Source: Dehalococcoidia bacterium (GTDB lineage: Bacteria > Chloroflexota > Dehalococcoidia > DSTF01 > JALHUB01). Taken from it: a DNA stretch of 7,343 nucleotides. A program made the translations under genes and the position numbers. Under the pieces are notes generated by a model. It did not search any database. It worked only from the letters and a program-made list of their open reading frames with translations, and was not told the origin of the DNA. The DNA is taken from positions 1-7,343 of the forward strand of contig JALHUB010000025.1 in NCBI GenBank assembly GCA_022865685.1, written 5' to 3'. Numbering within the stretch: the stretch's first letter is position 1; the number at the start of each line of letters is the position of its first letter. Shown piece after piece: positions 1 to 6,572 of the stretch.

Positions 1-37
1 CACGCCAATACTACACAGATGGAACTTTACGGGATAT

Positions 38-1729
38 TTATTCGGCCTTTATGAACCAGCACTCCGGACACCAGTTGCCGGGCATCGCGGCGTCGATGGC
101 GCCGTTGGCGCGAATGCCGCCGACCTTCGGGACTACCAGGTAGAGGAAGGCGCCCTGCCACATTGGAGCCATTCCACAAAGCCTGGTGACGATCAGCGTC
201 TCTGCGTCCTTCAGATCCTGGATGCGCTTCGCGTTGTCGGTCTCGGAGCCCGCGGCCGACAGCTTGGCGTCGATGTCCGGATCGCTGCACTCGTACTGGT
301 TGTTCCCGCCGCCCGTGTTGAACAGGCCGATGAGCGAGTTCTCAGGGTCGGGGTAGTCGTTCTGCCAGCCGCCCGGGAAGAGCTGGAAGTTCTTCGAGTT
401 GAAGGTGTTCGAACGAGTCTTCGCGTCGACCGCCTGGATCTCGGTGTTGATACCTAGGATCTCCTTCCAGGCCTGCTGCAGGAACTCTCCCTCCGCCTTC
501 CGATCCGGGCGATCCGTCACCGTGATCGTCAGCGTTGGGAAGCCGTCACCGTTGGGGTAGCCGGCGTCGGCGAGCGCCTTCTTGGCTGCCGCCTCGTCGA
601 AGCCGATGATGTTCTCGAACGGTCCGTTACCCTGGAAGCCCGGTATGCCCTTCACCAGCCAGTAGGTGGCGGGCAGGTAGGCGTCGTTGTAGACGACCTT
701 CACCAGCGACGCGCGGTCGATTGCGCGGGACAGGGCAAGCCGCACCTTGGGGTTGCTCAAGACCTCATTCTTCATCTGCATCTCGACCGACCAGATACGC
801 AGTGAGCCGATCTGCAGGAACTGGGAGTTCAATGTTGCGTCGTTCTTGATTGTCGGGATCTCCGTGGCCGGGACGCTGGTCATGTCCAGTTCACCGGTCT
901 GGAAGCCGCGGAACGCCACCTCCAGGTCGTCAATGAACTTGACGGTTATCTTCTGGAGCAGCGGCTTCGGCTCCAGCGCCCAGTTCGGGTTCGGCTCGAG
1001 GACGATGTGGTCCTTGGCCACGAACTCGGTCAGCGTGTAGGGACCATTGACGACGATGTTGCCCGGGTCCGTCCACTTGTCGCCGAACTTCTCGACGATG
1101 TCCTGTCGCACGGGGAACGTGGCCCACAGCGACATGATAGTCGTGAAGGTGGGCTTCGGCGCCTTCAGGGTCACTTGGAGTGTCGTGTCGTCGACGGCCT
1201 TGACGCCGACGGCGTCCGCAGTGCCCTCACCGTTGAAGAGGTCGTCACAGCCGACGAGGTCGAGCATGCCGGCCCCGAGGACGTATTGATAGGGGCCTGC
1301 GGTTTCGGCGCTGCACTCGCGCTTGAGGCTGTACTCGAAGTCCTTCGCCGTCAACGGCTGTCCGTCGGACCACTTCAGGCCGCTCTTCAACTTGATGGTG
1401 TAGACGTTGCCGTTGATTTGCGGCTCGCCGTCAGCCATGGCTGGCATAGCGACCACGTTGTCACTCTCGTCCAGCACTAGCTGATAGAGGCCGCGGAAGA
1501 GCGCGCGCTCCACGGCAATGTCCTGCTCGAAGTTGGAGCGGTGCGGGTCGAAGAACTCTGGCTCAGCGCTTTGAGCCACCAGCACCTGCTGGTCGGGCGG
1601 TGCCGCCCCTCCGGCACCCGGAGTCTCCTCGGAGGTCTTTTTCTCGCCGCCACCGCAGGCGACAACCGCAAGGGTCAGGATGGCGGTGAGTGCCATGAGA
1701 ACCAGGTATCTAAGTTGCTTCTCCCCCAT
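38..1729 (-). CDS. ABC transporter substrate-binding lipoprotein, peptide/nickel (SBP family 5, OppA/DppA-like)
   Basis: This is a 563-residue extracytoplasmic solute-binding protein for an oligopeptide-type ABC importer. It would capture peptides or a similar ligand outside the membrane and deliver them to a permease pair. Seen: a signal peptide with a K/R-containing start, a hydrophobic stretch at about residues 8-24 and the lipobox VVAC with Cys25 as lipidation site. A flexible Gly/Glu/Thr/Pro-rich linker follows to about residue 45. Family 5 landmarks come next: LKWSDGQPLTAKDFEYSLKR near 119-137, NGPY at 228-231, NPKVRLALSRAIDR at 326-339, and GGWQNDYPDPENSL at 453-466, typical of OppA-like proteins. 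Length is normal for the family. I chose the ATG at 1729 because AAAGGAGGT lies 5 bases upstream; an in-frame GTG at 1756 would add nine residues and lacks such a site. The ligand cannot be read from sequence. No partner transporter gene is in the window; only 37 bases remain downstream, with no terminator seen. Six cysteines besides the lipobox are unusual, including CPEC near the C-terminus. The family call is firm. Confidence 0.93.
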   Translation of the reverse strand: MGEKQLRYLVLMALTAILTLAVVACGGGEKKTSEETPGAGGAAPPDQQVLVAQSAEPEFFDPHRSNFEQDIAVERALFRGLYQLVLDESDNVVAMPAMADGEPQINGNVYTIKLKSGLKWSDGQPLTAKDFEYSLKRECSAETAGPYQYVLGAGMLDLVGCDDLFNGEGTADAVGVKAVDDTTLQVTLKAPKPTFTTIMSLWATFPVRQDIVEKFGDKWTDPGNIVVNGPYTLTEFVAKDHIVLEPNPNWALEPKPLLQKITVKFIDDLEVAFRGFQTGELDMTSVPATEIPTIKNDATLNSQFLQIGSLRIWSVEMQMKNEVLSNPKVRLALSRAIDRASLVKVVYNDAYLPATYWLVKGIPGFQGNGPFENIIGFDEAAAKKALADAGYPNGDGFPTLTITVTDRPDRKAEGEFLQQAWKEILGINTEIQAVDAKTRSNTFNSKNFQLFPGGWQNDYPDPENSLIGLFNTGGGNNQYECSDPDIDAKLSAAGSETDNAKRIQDLKDAETLIVTRLCGMAPMWQGAFLYLVVPKVGGIRANGAIDAAMPGNWCPECWFIKAE

Positions 1730-1734
1730 TAGGT

Positions 1735-1743
1735 ACCTCCTTT
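1735..1743 (-). promoter_or_regulatory. Strong ribosome binding site of the binding-protein gene
   Basis: On the minus strand the sequence reads AAAGGAGGT, a near-perfect match to the 16S anti-Shine-Dalgarno complement. It is followed by the 5-base spacer ACCTA and the ATG at 1729. It decides the start in favour of the protein beginning MGEKQ, which places a normal signal peptide at the N-terminus. Such a strong site fits the high expression usual for binding proteins. Confidence 0.85.
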
Positions 1744-1839
1744 GGGGTATGCGCACCTGCGCCTTCGATTAACTGGTTATCTATTCTCGAAGCGGACCAG
1801 CCAGCCTCCTTTCGGTCAGTTGTCAACACGTTTCATGTA

Positions 1840-1868
1840 ATGCTAAAACTACGCGGTCGAGCGCGCAA
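1840..1868 (-). promoter_or_regulatory. Possible sigma70-type promoter for the binding-protein gene
   Basis: Read on the minus strand, TTGCGC (1863-1868) and TAGCAT (1840-1845) are separated by 17 bases, in the AT-richer part of the intergenic region about 110 bases before the start codon. The matches are only 3/6 and 4/6 to the housekeeping consensus, so this is weak. The consensus TTGACA on the same strand at 1821-1826 is an alternative -35 element, but 17 bases downstream of it there is only TGGCTG, a poor -10. Confidence 0.2.
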
Positions 1869-1920
1869 GTCGCTTTCCGGGGAAAAGCACAACATATGAT
1901 CATCGGCTGAACTCCGCGCG

Positions 1921-1953
1921 CCTTGACACGTCTGGAAGGCGTCGTCCTTGACA
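1921..1953 (+). repeat. Direct repeat CCTTGACA x2, 25 bases apart
   Basis: The octamer CCTTGACA occurs at 1921-1928 and again at 1946-1953, start to start 25 bases. Each contains a perfect -35 hexamer TTGACA. The spacing of about 2.4 helical turns would also suit a regulator bound to two half-sites on nearly the same face. I see no good -10 box at the usual distance from either copy, so whether they are -35 elements, operator sites or coincidence cannot be settled from this window. Confidence 0.35.
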
Positions 1954-2006
1954 GTCGCGGAGTATCGGTAAGCGCGCAGCCTGATGCCACCATCGTCGCT
2001 GCGAAC

Positions 2007-2018
2007 GAAGGCGCCTTC
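2007..2018. promoter_or_regulatory. 12-base perfect palindrome, candidate operator
   Basis: GAAGGCGCCTTC reads the same on both strands with no spacer and lies 120 bases before the oxidase start codon, in the divergent intergenic region. Perfect palindromes of this size are the usual shape of sites for dimeric repressors, and position suggests control of the oxidase-glucosidase operon. Related copies of the half-site GAAGGCG occur at 1935-1941 (plus) and, inverted, at 1760-1766. However, the same heptamer also appears inside coding sequence in this window, so the half-sites may be chance in G+C-rich DNA. Confidence 0.25.
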
Positions 2019-2092
2019 ACGGCCTGTTTACGTAGTCGACCCTCCGGTTCATGTCCCCTTCACATCCGAGCGGTAACGTAAGTCGAGATTCG

Positions 2093-2106
2093 CGCGGCGG
2101 GCCGCG
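2093..2106 (+). other. GC-rich hairpin in the probable leader of the oxidase mRNA
   Basis: CGCGGC and GCCGCG are exact inverse complements separated by two bases; folded, this would give about a five-base-pair all-GC stem with a four-base loop. It ends 18 bases before the ribosome binding site at 2125-2132. It is not followed by a T run, so it is not an intrinsic terminator. It could affect mRNA stability or translation, or simply reflect base composition. Confidence 0.2.
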
Positions 2107-2124
2107 TCGTGAGGTTGCTCCCGC

Positions 2125-2132
2125 AAGGAAGG
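2125..2132 (+). promoter_or_regulatory. Ribosome binding site fixing the oxidase start at 2138
   Basis: AAGGAAGG lies 5 bases before the ATG at 2138. An in-frame ATG further upstream at 2051 would add 29 residues, but it has no Shine-Dalgarno sequence, and its product begins with a Ser/Pro/Arg-rich stretch unlike the family. Proteins of this family normally start a few residues before the first thiamine diphosphate-domain helix, as in MAKTTADLIIERL, so 2138 is the better start. Confidence 0.75.
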
Positions 2133-2137
2133 TTGTC

Positions 2138-3889
2138 ATGGCAAAGACTACGGCTGACCTGATAATCGAGCGGCTCATCGATTGGGGCGTCGACACGATA
2201 TTCGGTATTCCGGGTGATGGCATCAATCCGCTGATGGAAGCGCTGCGCACCCATCGAGAGCAGGTGCGCTTCATGCAGGTCCGGCACGAGGAGTCGGCTG
2301 CACTTGCCGCCTGCGGGTACGCGAAGTTCACAGGCAGGCTGGGCACATGCATAGCCACCAGCGGGCCGGGCGGCATTCACCTTCTGAACGGCCTCTACGA
2401 TGCGAAGCTGGACCTGCAACCGGTCATCGCCATCACGGGCCACACCTTCCACGACCTGATAGGCACCCGCTACCAGCAGGACGTCAACCTGGAGCGCGTC
2501 TACGCCGACGTCGCGGTCTACAGCGAGCTCGTAACCGGCCCGACTCACGCGGAGAATGCGGTCGATGAGGGCGTGCGACGGGCGCTTACCCACCGAGGCG
2601 TCGCCTGCCTGGTGATCCCGAAAGACACGCAGGAAGACTCTTCGGACGGCCACCGCTCGCGCGCCAACGTCCCCGGCCACAGCGGCGAGATCTTCGCGCC
2701 GATGTTCCAGTGTACGCCACCGATAGACCTGGAACGCGCCGCCCGGATACTCAACATGGGGAACCGTGTCGCCATAATGGCGGGCGCCGGCGCTCTCGGC
2801 ACGCGGGACGAGCTGGAGCAAATGGCAGAGCTTGTCGCGGGGCCGATCATCAAGCCGCTGCTCGGGAAAGCCTGCGTCCCCGACACGAGCCCGTATACGA
2901 CCGGTGGCATCGGGTTGATAGGCACGCTGCCTTCGCAGGAGGCGCTGGAGCAGTGCGACACGCTGATCATCGTGGGCAGCAGCTTCCCGTACATCGAGTA
3001 TTACCCGAAGCCGGGTCAGGCGAGAGCCATCCAGATCGACGTCGACCCTTCGCGGATCGGGCTTCGCTACCCCGTCGACGTGGGCCTGCCCGGCGACTCC
3101 CGCGAAGTGCTGAGGGCGCTTCTGCCGATGGTCCGGCGCAAGGAGGACCGCAGCTTCCTGAAGAAGGCGCAGGCGGGGATGCGCAAGTGGCGCAAGTCGC
3201 AGGCGGAACAGGGCACGCGCCGCGACGTGCCGATGAAGCCGCAGGTCGTGTCGTATGAGCTGAACAAGCTCCTGGACGACGACGCCATCGTCTCGGCCGA
3301 CAGCGGCACGATAGCCACCTGGGCGGGCCGCTACATCGACATGCGCCCGGGCATGAAGTTCTCGCTAAGCGGCACCCTGGCGACGATGGCCAACGGGCTG
3401 CCATACAGCATCGCGGCACAGCTCGCCTTCCCTGAGCGGCAGGTCGTCGCGATCATGGGCGACGGCGGCTTCACGATGCTCATGGGCGAGCTTGCCACCT
3501 GCGTGAAGTACAACCTGCCGGTAAAGGTGCTAATCTACAAGAACAACATGCTGGGCGAGATCCGCTGGGAGCAGATGATATTCCAGGGCAACCCCGAGTA
3601 CGGCGTCGAATTGCAGCCGATCGACTTCGCGAAGGCGGCGGAGGCCTTCGGCGTCGCCGGCTACACGATCGAGCGGCCGGAGGATGCCGCGAAAATCCTT
3701 GGAGAAGCACTGAGCCATCCCGGTCCGGCGGTCATCGAAGCCGTCGTCGACCCGAACGAGCCGCCGTGGCCACCCAAGATCAGGCTGAACCAGGCGGTGA
3801 AGTTCGGCGAGGCGTTGCTCAGGGGAGAACCGAACCGCCGGAAGCTCGCGCTCACCGTCGTCAGCGATAAGGTCCGAGGGATTGTATAG
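2138..3889 (+). CDS. Thiamine diphosphate-dependent flavoenzyme, pyruvate oxidase / pyruvate:quinone oxidoreductase-like (PoxB/YdaP type)
   Basis: This 583-residue protein belongs to the acetolactate synthase/pyruvate oxidase superfamily. The likely reaction is oxidative decarboxylation of pyruvate to acetate and CO2, using thiamine diphosphate and FAD and passing electrons to quinone. Seen: an N-terminal pyrimidine-binding domain (about 1-165) with IFGIPGDGIN at 21-30 and the cofactor-activating glutamate in RHEE (Glu51); a central FAD-type domain (about 190-335) with AGAGALGTRDE, VGSSFPYIEYYP and IQIDVDP; and a C-terminal pyrophosphate domain (about 365-545). The last has the metal-binding motif GDGGFTM (441-447) running to YKNN (467-470), then LGEIRWEQM and the closing VDPNEPPWPPKI. 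The last two segments resemble PoxB/YdaP more than acetolactate synthase, and there is no regulatory subunit gene beside it. Length matches PoxB (about 572). The charged tail (about 560-583) might be a membrane- or lipid-contact segment as in E. coli PoxB, but this is not evident. The glucosidase gene starts 5 bases downstream, suggesting an operon. Superfamily is certain; the pyruvate substrate is probable. Confidence 0.9.
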   Translation: MAKTTADLIIERLIDWGVDTIFGIPGDGINPLMEALRTHREQVRFMQVRHEESAALAACGYAKFTGRLGTCIATSGPGGIHLLNGLYDAKLDLQPVIAITGHTFHDLIGTRYQQDVNLERVYADVAVYSELVTGPTHAENAVDEGVRRALTHRGVACLVIPKDTQEDSSDGHRSRANVPGHSGEIFAPMFQCTPPIDLERAARILNMGNRVAIMAGAGALGTRDELEQMAELVAGPIIKPLLGKACVPDTSPYTTGGIGLIGTLPSQEALEQCDTLIIVGSSFPYIEYYPKPGQARAIQIDVDPSRIGLRYPVDVGLPGDSREVLRALLPMVRRKEDRSFLKKAQAGMRKWRKSQAEQGTRRDVPMKPQVVSYELNKLLDDDAIVSADSGTIATWAGRYIDMRPGMKFSLSGTLATMANGLPYSIAAQLAFPERQVVAIMGDGGFTMLMGELATCVKYNLPVKVLIYKNNMLGEIRWEQMIFQGNPEYGVELQPIDFAKAAEAFGVAGYTIERPEDAAKILGEALSHPGPAVIEAVVDPNEPPWPPKIRLNQAVKFGEALLRGEPNRRKLALTVVSDKVRGIV

Positions 3890-3894
3890 GTAGC

Positions 3895-6168
3895 ATGGTG
3901 CGGACGACGTCGTCTCCGCGGCCGAAGACGAATAGGGGCCGTCGCTCGAAGGGCGAAAACGAGCGGCGGGAGCGCAAGCAGCGCGTCCTTACCCACGGCA
4001 CGCCCTCGACCACCTCGGCAATCGCGGACGCCATCGTGATCAAGGACGGCCCTATCTTCCTGCTGACGAACCCGGACGGCAACATCCCGGTCGGTAACGG
4101 ACACGGCCTCGGCCTGTACTACCGGGACTGTCGCTTCCTCAATGGCTACGAGATGCTCATCGCCGATGCCCAGCCGCAACCGCTCGTCGGCACGGCGACC
4201 GCCGGCTTCAAGGCCGTCATCGAGCTAACGAACCCCGACTTCGAGACCAAGGACCGCGGTACCGTGCAGAAGGAAAGCATCGGCATCAAGTGGGAGCGGA
4301 TGATCGATAGCGAGCGCGCCGCGCTTCGCGATGTCATCACCCTCCAGAGCTTCGCGATGGCCCCCCTCGAGCTCGCCCTGACGCTGCACTTCAGCGCGGG
4401 CTTCGAGGACATGTTCGCCGTCCGCAGCCTGCTCGCCGAACGGCCCGGCAAGCTGAACCCGCCTTGCTGGGAGGAGTTCATCCTCTTCTTCTCGTATGAC
4501 GGCGCCGATGGCATCTACCGCGGCGTCAACATCCGCTTTTCGCCGTCTCCGGACAAGAGGGTGGGGCCAAAGGCGCATTACAACATCTCTTTGCAGCCCG
4601 GCCAGGCGAGGGAGCTGCTGATTTCCCTTATCGTGGTGGAGTCGAAGGACAAAGAGGAAATACAGCCAAGGCCGCGGGAGCAGCCGGACCTCAAGCGCAT
4701 CGAAGCACTGCTGCACCGCTCATCGGATGACTGGCTCAAGCGGCAGACGATTGTCGAGAGCGATAGTCTCGCCCTCAACCGCCTTGTCATCCGCTCGTTC
4801 CGCGACCTGCGGATGCTCCGGAACACGATGGCGGGGCGCGAGTACTTCGATGCCGGTATCCCCTGGTTCGTGACCCTGTTCGGGCGCGACAGCCTGATAA
4901 CGGCAATACAGGCTCTCGCCTATGACCCGACCATCGCCGAGAACATACTCCGGCTGCTGGCCCACTTTCAGGCGACGGAGGTCGACGAATGGCGGGACGA
5001 GCAGCCCGGGAAGATCATCCACGAGCTGCGGGTGGGCGAGCTGGCGAACTTGGGCGAGGTGCCCCACGCGCACTACTACGGCACCGTCGACGCGACGCCG
5101 CTCTTCCTCGTCCTCATGGGCCTGCACGCGAGGTGGACGGGGCGGCTTGACCTCTTCCAGGACCTGCGTGAGAACGTCGAACGCGCCCTGCGCTGGATAG
5201 ACAAGTACGGCGACCTGACCGGCGACGGCTTCGTTCAGTACATGTCGCGCTCGGAGCACGGGCTCGTGAACCAGGGGTGGAAGGACTCCGGCGACGCAAT
5301 TATCGATGAGAACGGCGACTTGGCGAAGCCGCCCATCGCCCTCGTCGAAGTGCAGGGCTACGTCTACCGCGCCAAGCGGCTTGTCGCCGAGCTATACCGT
5401 CGGGCCGGCGACGCTGACACGGCGGCGCGCCTGGAGCGGGAGGCGGAAGACCTGCGGGCCCGCTTCAATGACGCGTTCTGGCTGAGTGATGGGGAGTGCT
5501 ACGCTCTCGCGCTAGAGGCGGGAGGCAGGCCGGTAGCGGTGATTGCTTCGAACCCCGGCCAGGCGCTCTGGACGGGCATCGCGGACAGGGAGAAGGCATC
5601 GAAGACCGCCGAACGGCTGATGCAGTCCGATATTTACAGCGGCTGGGGTATCCGGACGCTGTCGGAGAAGGAAAGACGCTACAACCCCGTGGGGTATCAT
5701 CTGGGCACCGTCTGGCCGCATGACAACTCCATCATCGCCGCCGGCTTCCGCCGCTACGGGCTCGATCAGGCGGCGCGGCAAGTGATGAAGGGAATCTTTG
5801 AGGCGGCGACCTACTTCCCCAACTACCGGCTGCCCGAGCTTTTCTCCGGCTTCTCGCGGCAGGACTACGAAGTGCTCGTGCGCTATCCTGTCGCGTGCCA
5901 CCCTCAGGCGTGGGCAGCGGGCGCAATACCGTTCATGGTGGAGACGGCGCTGGGCCTCGTGCCCGATGCGTTCAGCAAGCGGTTGCGCATCGTCCGGCCG
6001 TCACTGCCCGACTTCGTGCATCACCTGGAGCTGCGCGGTCTGCGCGTGGGCGACGCCAGTGCCGACCTGCGTTTCGAGAGCACAGCGGACGCGCGCACGG
6101 CCGTCGACGTTTTGAAAATCGATGGCGACCTGGAGATTCTCGTGCAACCGGCAACCAGCGGCGGGTGA
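3895..6168 (+). CDS. Amylo-alpha-1,6-glucosidase / glycogen debranching enzyme-type glycoside hydrolase
   Basis: This 757-residue cytoplasmic protein probably releases glucose from alpha-linked branch stubs of glycogen-like glucans or from small glucosides. Seen: an Arg/Lys-rich, likely disordered N-terminus (1-32) and a beta-rich N-terminal domain (about 40-255) starting VLTHGTPSTT and containing GHGLGLYYRDCRFLNGYE, typical of the GDE_N_bis family. An (alpha/alpha)6 barrel (about 290-690) follows with GIPWFVTLFGRDSLIT, ELRVGELANLGEVPH, QGWKDSGDA, NPGQALWTGI, GYHLGTVWPHDNS, RLPELFSGF and ACHPQAWAAGA. Candidate acid/base residues are Asp332 (GRDS), Asp464 (WKDS) and Glu648 (LPELF); this is inferred from related six-hairpin glycosidases. 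There is no GH13 transferase domain, so it is not a two-activity debrancher, and no signal peptide. The start is ATG 3895 or the adjacent GTG 3898: the frame is closed by a stop at 3868-3870 and no other start lies between. The Shine-Dalgarno is weak (AGG at 3888-3890), so translation may be coupled to the oxidase gene. A related hydrolase acting on glucosylglycerate or trehalose-like solutes is an alternative. Confidence 0.88.
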   Translation: MVRTTSSPRPKTNRGRRSKGENERRERKQRVLTHGTPSTTSAIADAIVIKDGPIFLLTNPDGNIPVGNGHGLGLYYRDCRFLNGYEMLIADAQPQPLVGTATAGFKAVIELTNPDFETKDRGTVQKESIGIKWERMIDSERAALRDVITLQSFAMAPLELALTLHFSAGFEDMFAVRSLLAERPGKLNPPCWEEFILFFSYDGADGIYRGVNIRFSPSPDKRVGPKAHYNISLQPGQARELLISLIVVESKDKEEIQPRPREQPDLKRIEALLHRSSDDWLKRQTIVESDSLALNRLVIRSFRDLRMLRNTMAGREYFDAGIPWFVTLFGRDSLITAIQALAYDPTIAENILRLLAHFQATEVDEWRDEQPGKIIHELRVGELANLGEVPHAHYYGTVDATPLFLVLMGLHARWTGRLDLFQDLRENVERALRWIDKYGDLTGDGFVQYMSRSEHGLVNQGWKDSGDAIIDENGDLAKPPIALVEVQGYVYRAKRLVAELYRRAGDADTAARLEREAEDLRARFNDAFWLSDGECYALALEAGGRPVAVIASNPGQALWTGIADREKASKTAERLMQSDIYSGWGIRTLSEKERRYNPVGYHLGTVWPHDNSIIAAGFRRYGLDQAARQVMKGIFEAATYFPNYRLPELFSGFSRQDYEVLVRYPVACHPQAWAAGAIPFMVETALGLVPDAFSKRLRIVRPSLPDFVHHLELRGLRVGDASADLRFESTADARTAVDVLKIDGDLEILVQPATSGG

Positions 6169-6173
6169 GCGTG

Positions 6174-6572
6174 CTAGGTCAGGGCGCTGCCGATGAGGCC
6201 GCCCAGCAGGATGCAGAGCACCACCGCCGTTATCGCCACGAACACGCGGTCACGCTCGCGGAGGAAGAAGAACAGGCTCATCGCCACCCGCGAGATCGGC
6301 GTGAGGATGAGGACGAACAGCCCGAGCTGGATCAGCGACTTGCCGTCCGCCCCGCCGATGCCGCGCAGGATGGAGCCGAAGTCAACCGCCGCCTTCTGCT
6401 GGTCGACGAGATCGCTCAGCGACTCGCCGGCCGTTCCCTTGACCAGGAACAGCGCGAGACCCGCCAGGATGATCGCCGCGGCCAGCACCACGCCGCCGAG
6501 GAGAACGCGGCTAATCCAGAGCTCCATCGGCCTGCCCCCGTAGCGGATCGGCGGCTGCGCTTCGTCGTTCAT
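6174..6572 (-). CDS. DUF1634 family small membrane protein
   Basis: This 132-residue membrane protein has no known reaction. Three hydrophobic helices are visible, at about residues 19-44, 78-103 and 109-130, with a polar loop between the first two (about 46-77). The family signature lies in the second and third helices: GLFVLILTPISRV (84-96), then FLRERDRVFVAITAVVL (103-119), a pattern I recognise from DUF1634. Its ATG directly follows the stop codon of the TSUP permease gene (TAG then ATG, no bases between). A TTGGAG ribosome site inside the permease gene (6581-6586) sits 8 bases upstream, so translation is probably coupled and the proteins made together. DUF1634 genes are commonly found beside TauE/SafE permeases; a role as accessory or stabilising subunit is inference. 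Its stop is only 5 bases from the stop of the convergent glucosidase gene. Confidence 0.87.
   Translation of the reverse strand: MNDEAQPPIRYGGRPMELWISRVLLGGVVLAAAIILAGLALFLVKGTAGESLSDLVDQQKAAVDFGSILRGIGGADGKSLIQLGLFVLILTPISRVAMSLFFFLRERDRVFVAITAVVLCILLGGLIGSALT

Larger units (their letters stand above)
1730..2137. other. Divergent intergenic region (408 bases) between binding protein and oxidase genes
   Basis: This stretch has no convincing gene. It must carry the promoters of the two divergent genes. It contains the two ribosome binding sites at its ends, three TTGACA hexamers (minus strand 1821-1826; plus strand 1923-1928 and 1948-1953), an 8-base palindrome ATGATCAT (1896-1903), a 12-base palindrome (2007-2018) and a GC-rich hairpin (2093-2106). 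It is visibly more AT-rich around 1765-1790 and 1820-1855 than the coding sequence, as expected for promoters. None of the plus-strand TTGACA boxes has a good TATAAT-like partner 16-18 bases downstream, so I cannot assign a transcription start for the oxidase operon. No riboswitch or tRNA-like fold was recognised by eye. Confidence 0.7.

Noticed and set aside
1805..1812. Second AAAGGAGG on the minus strand, suggesting a small leader gene before the binding protein
   Set aside because: No ATG, GTG or TTG follows at a usable distance; the next candidate start is the GTG at 1756, in frame with the binding protein itself.
2051..2137. 29-residue N-terminal extension of the oxidase from the ATG at 2051
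   Set aside because: No Shine-Dalgarno before 2051, composition unlike the family, and AAGGAAGG precedes the ATG at 2138.
2060..2821. 253-codon minus-strand open frame opposite the oxidase
   Set aside because: It is antisense to conserved thiamine-enzyme coding sequence and has no family motif.
2138..3889. Oxidase read as acetolactate synthase large subunit (ilvB)
   Set aside because: The NNMLGEIRWEQM and VDPNEPPWPPKI segments fit the PoxB/YdaP group better, and there is no small regulatory subunit or other branched-chain amino acid gene nearby.
3895..6168. Glucosidase read as a full two-activity glycogen debranching enzyme
   Set aside because: No GH13-type transferase domain is present; only the beta-rich N-terminal domain and the (alpha/alpha)6 glucosidase domain are seen.
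6156..6189. CAGCG / CGCTG inverted repeat at the convergent junction as a bidirectional terminator
   Set aside because: Only about five base pairs, a long loop and no T run on either side.
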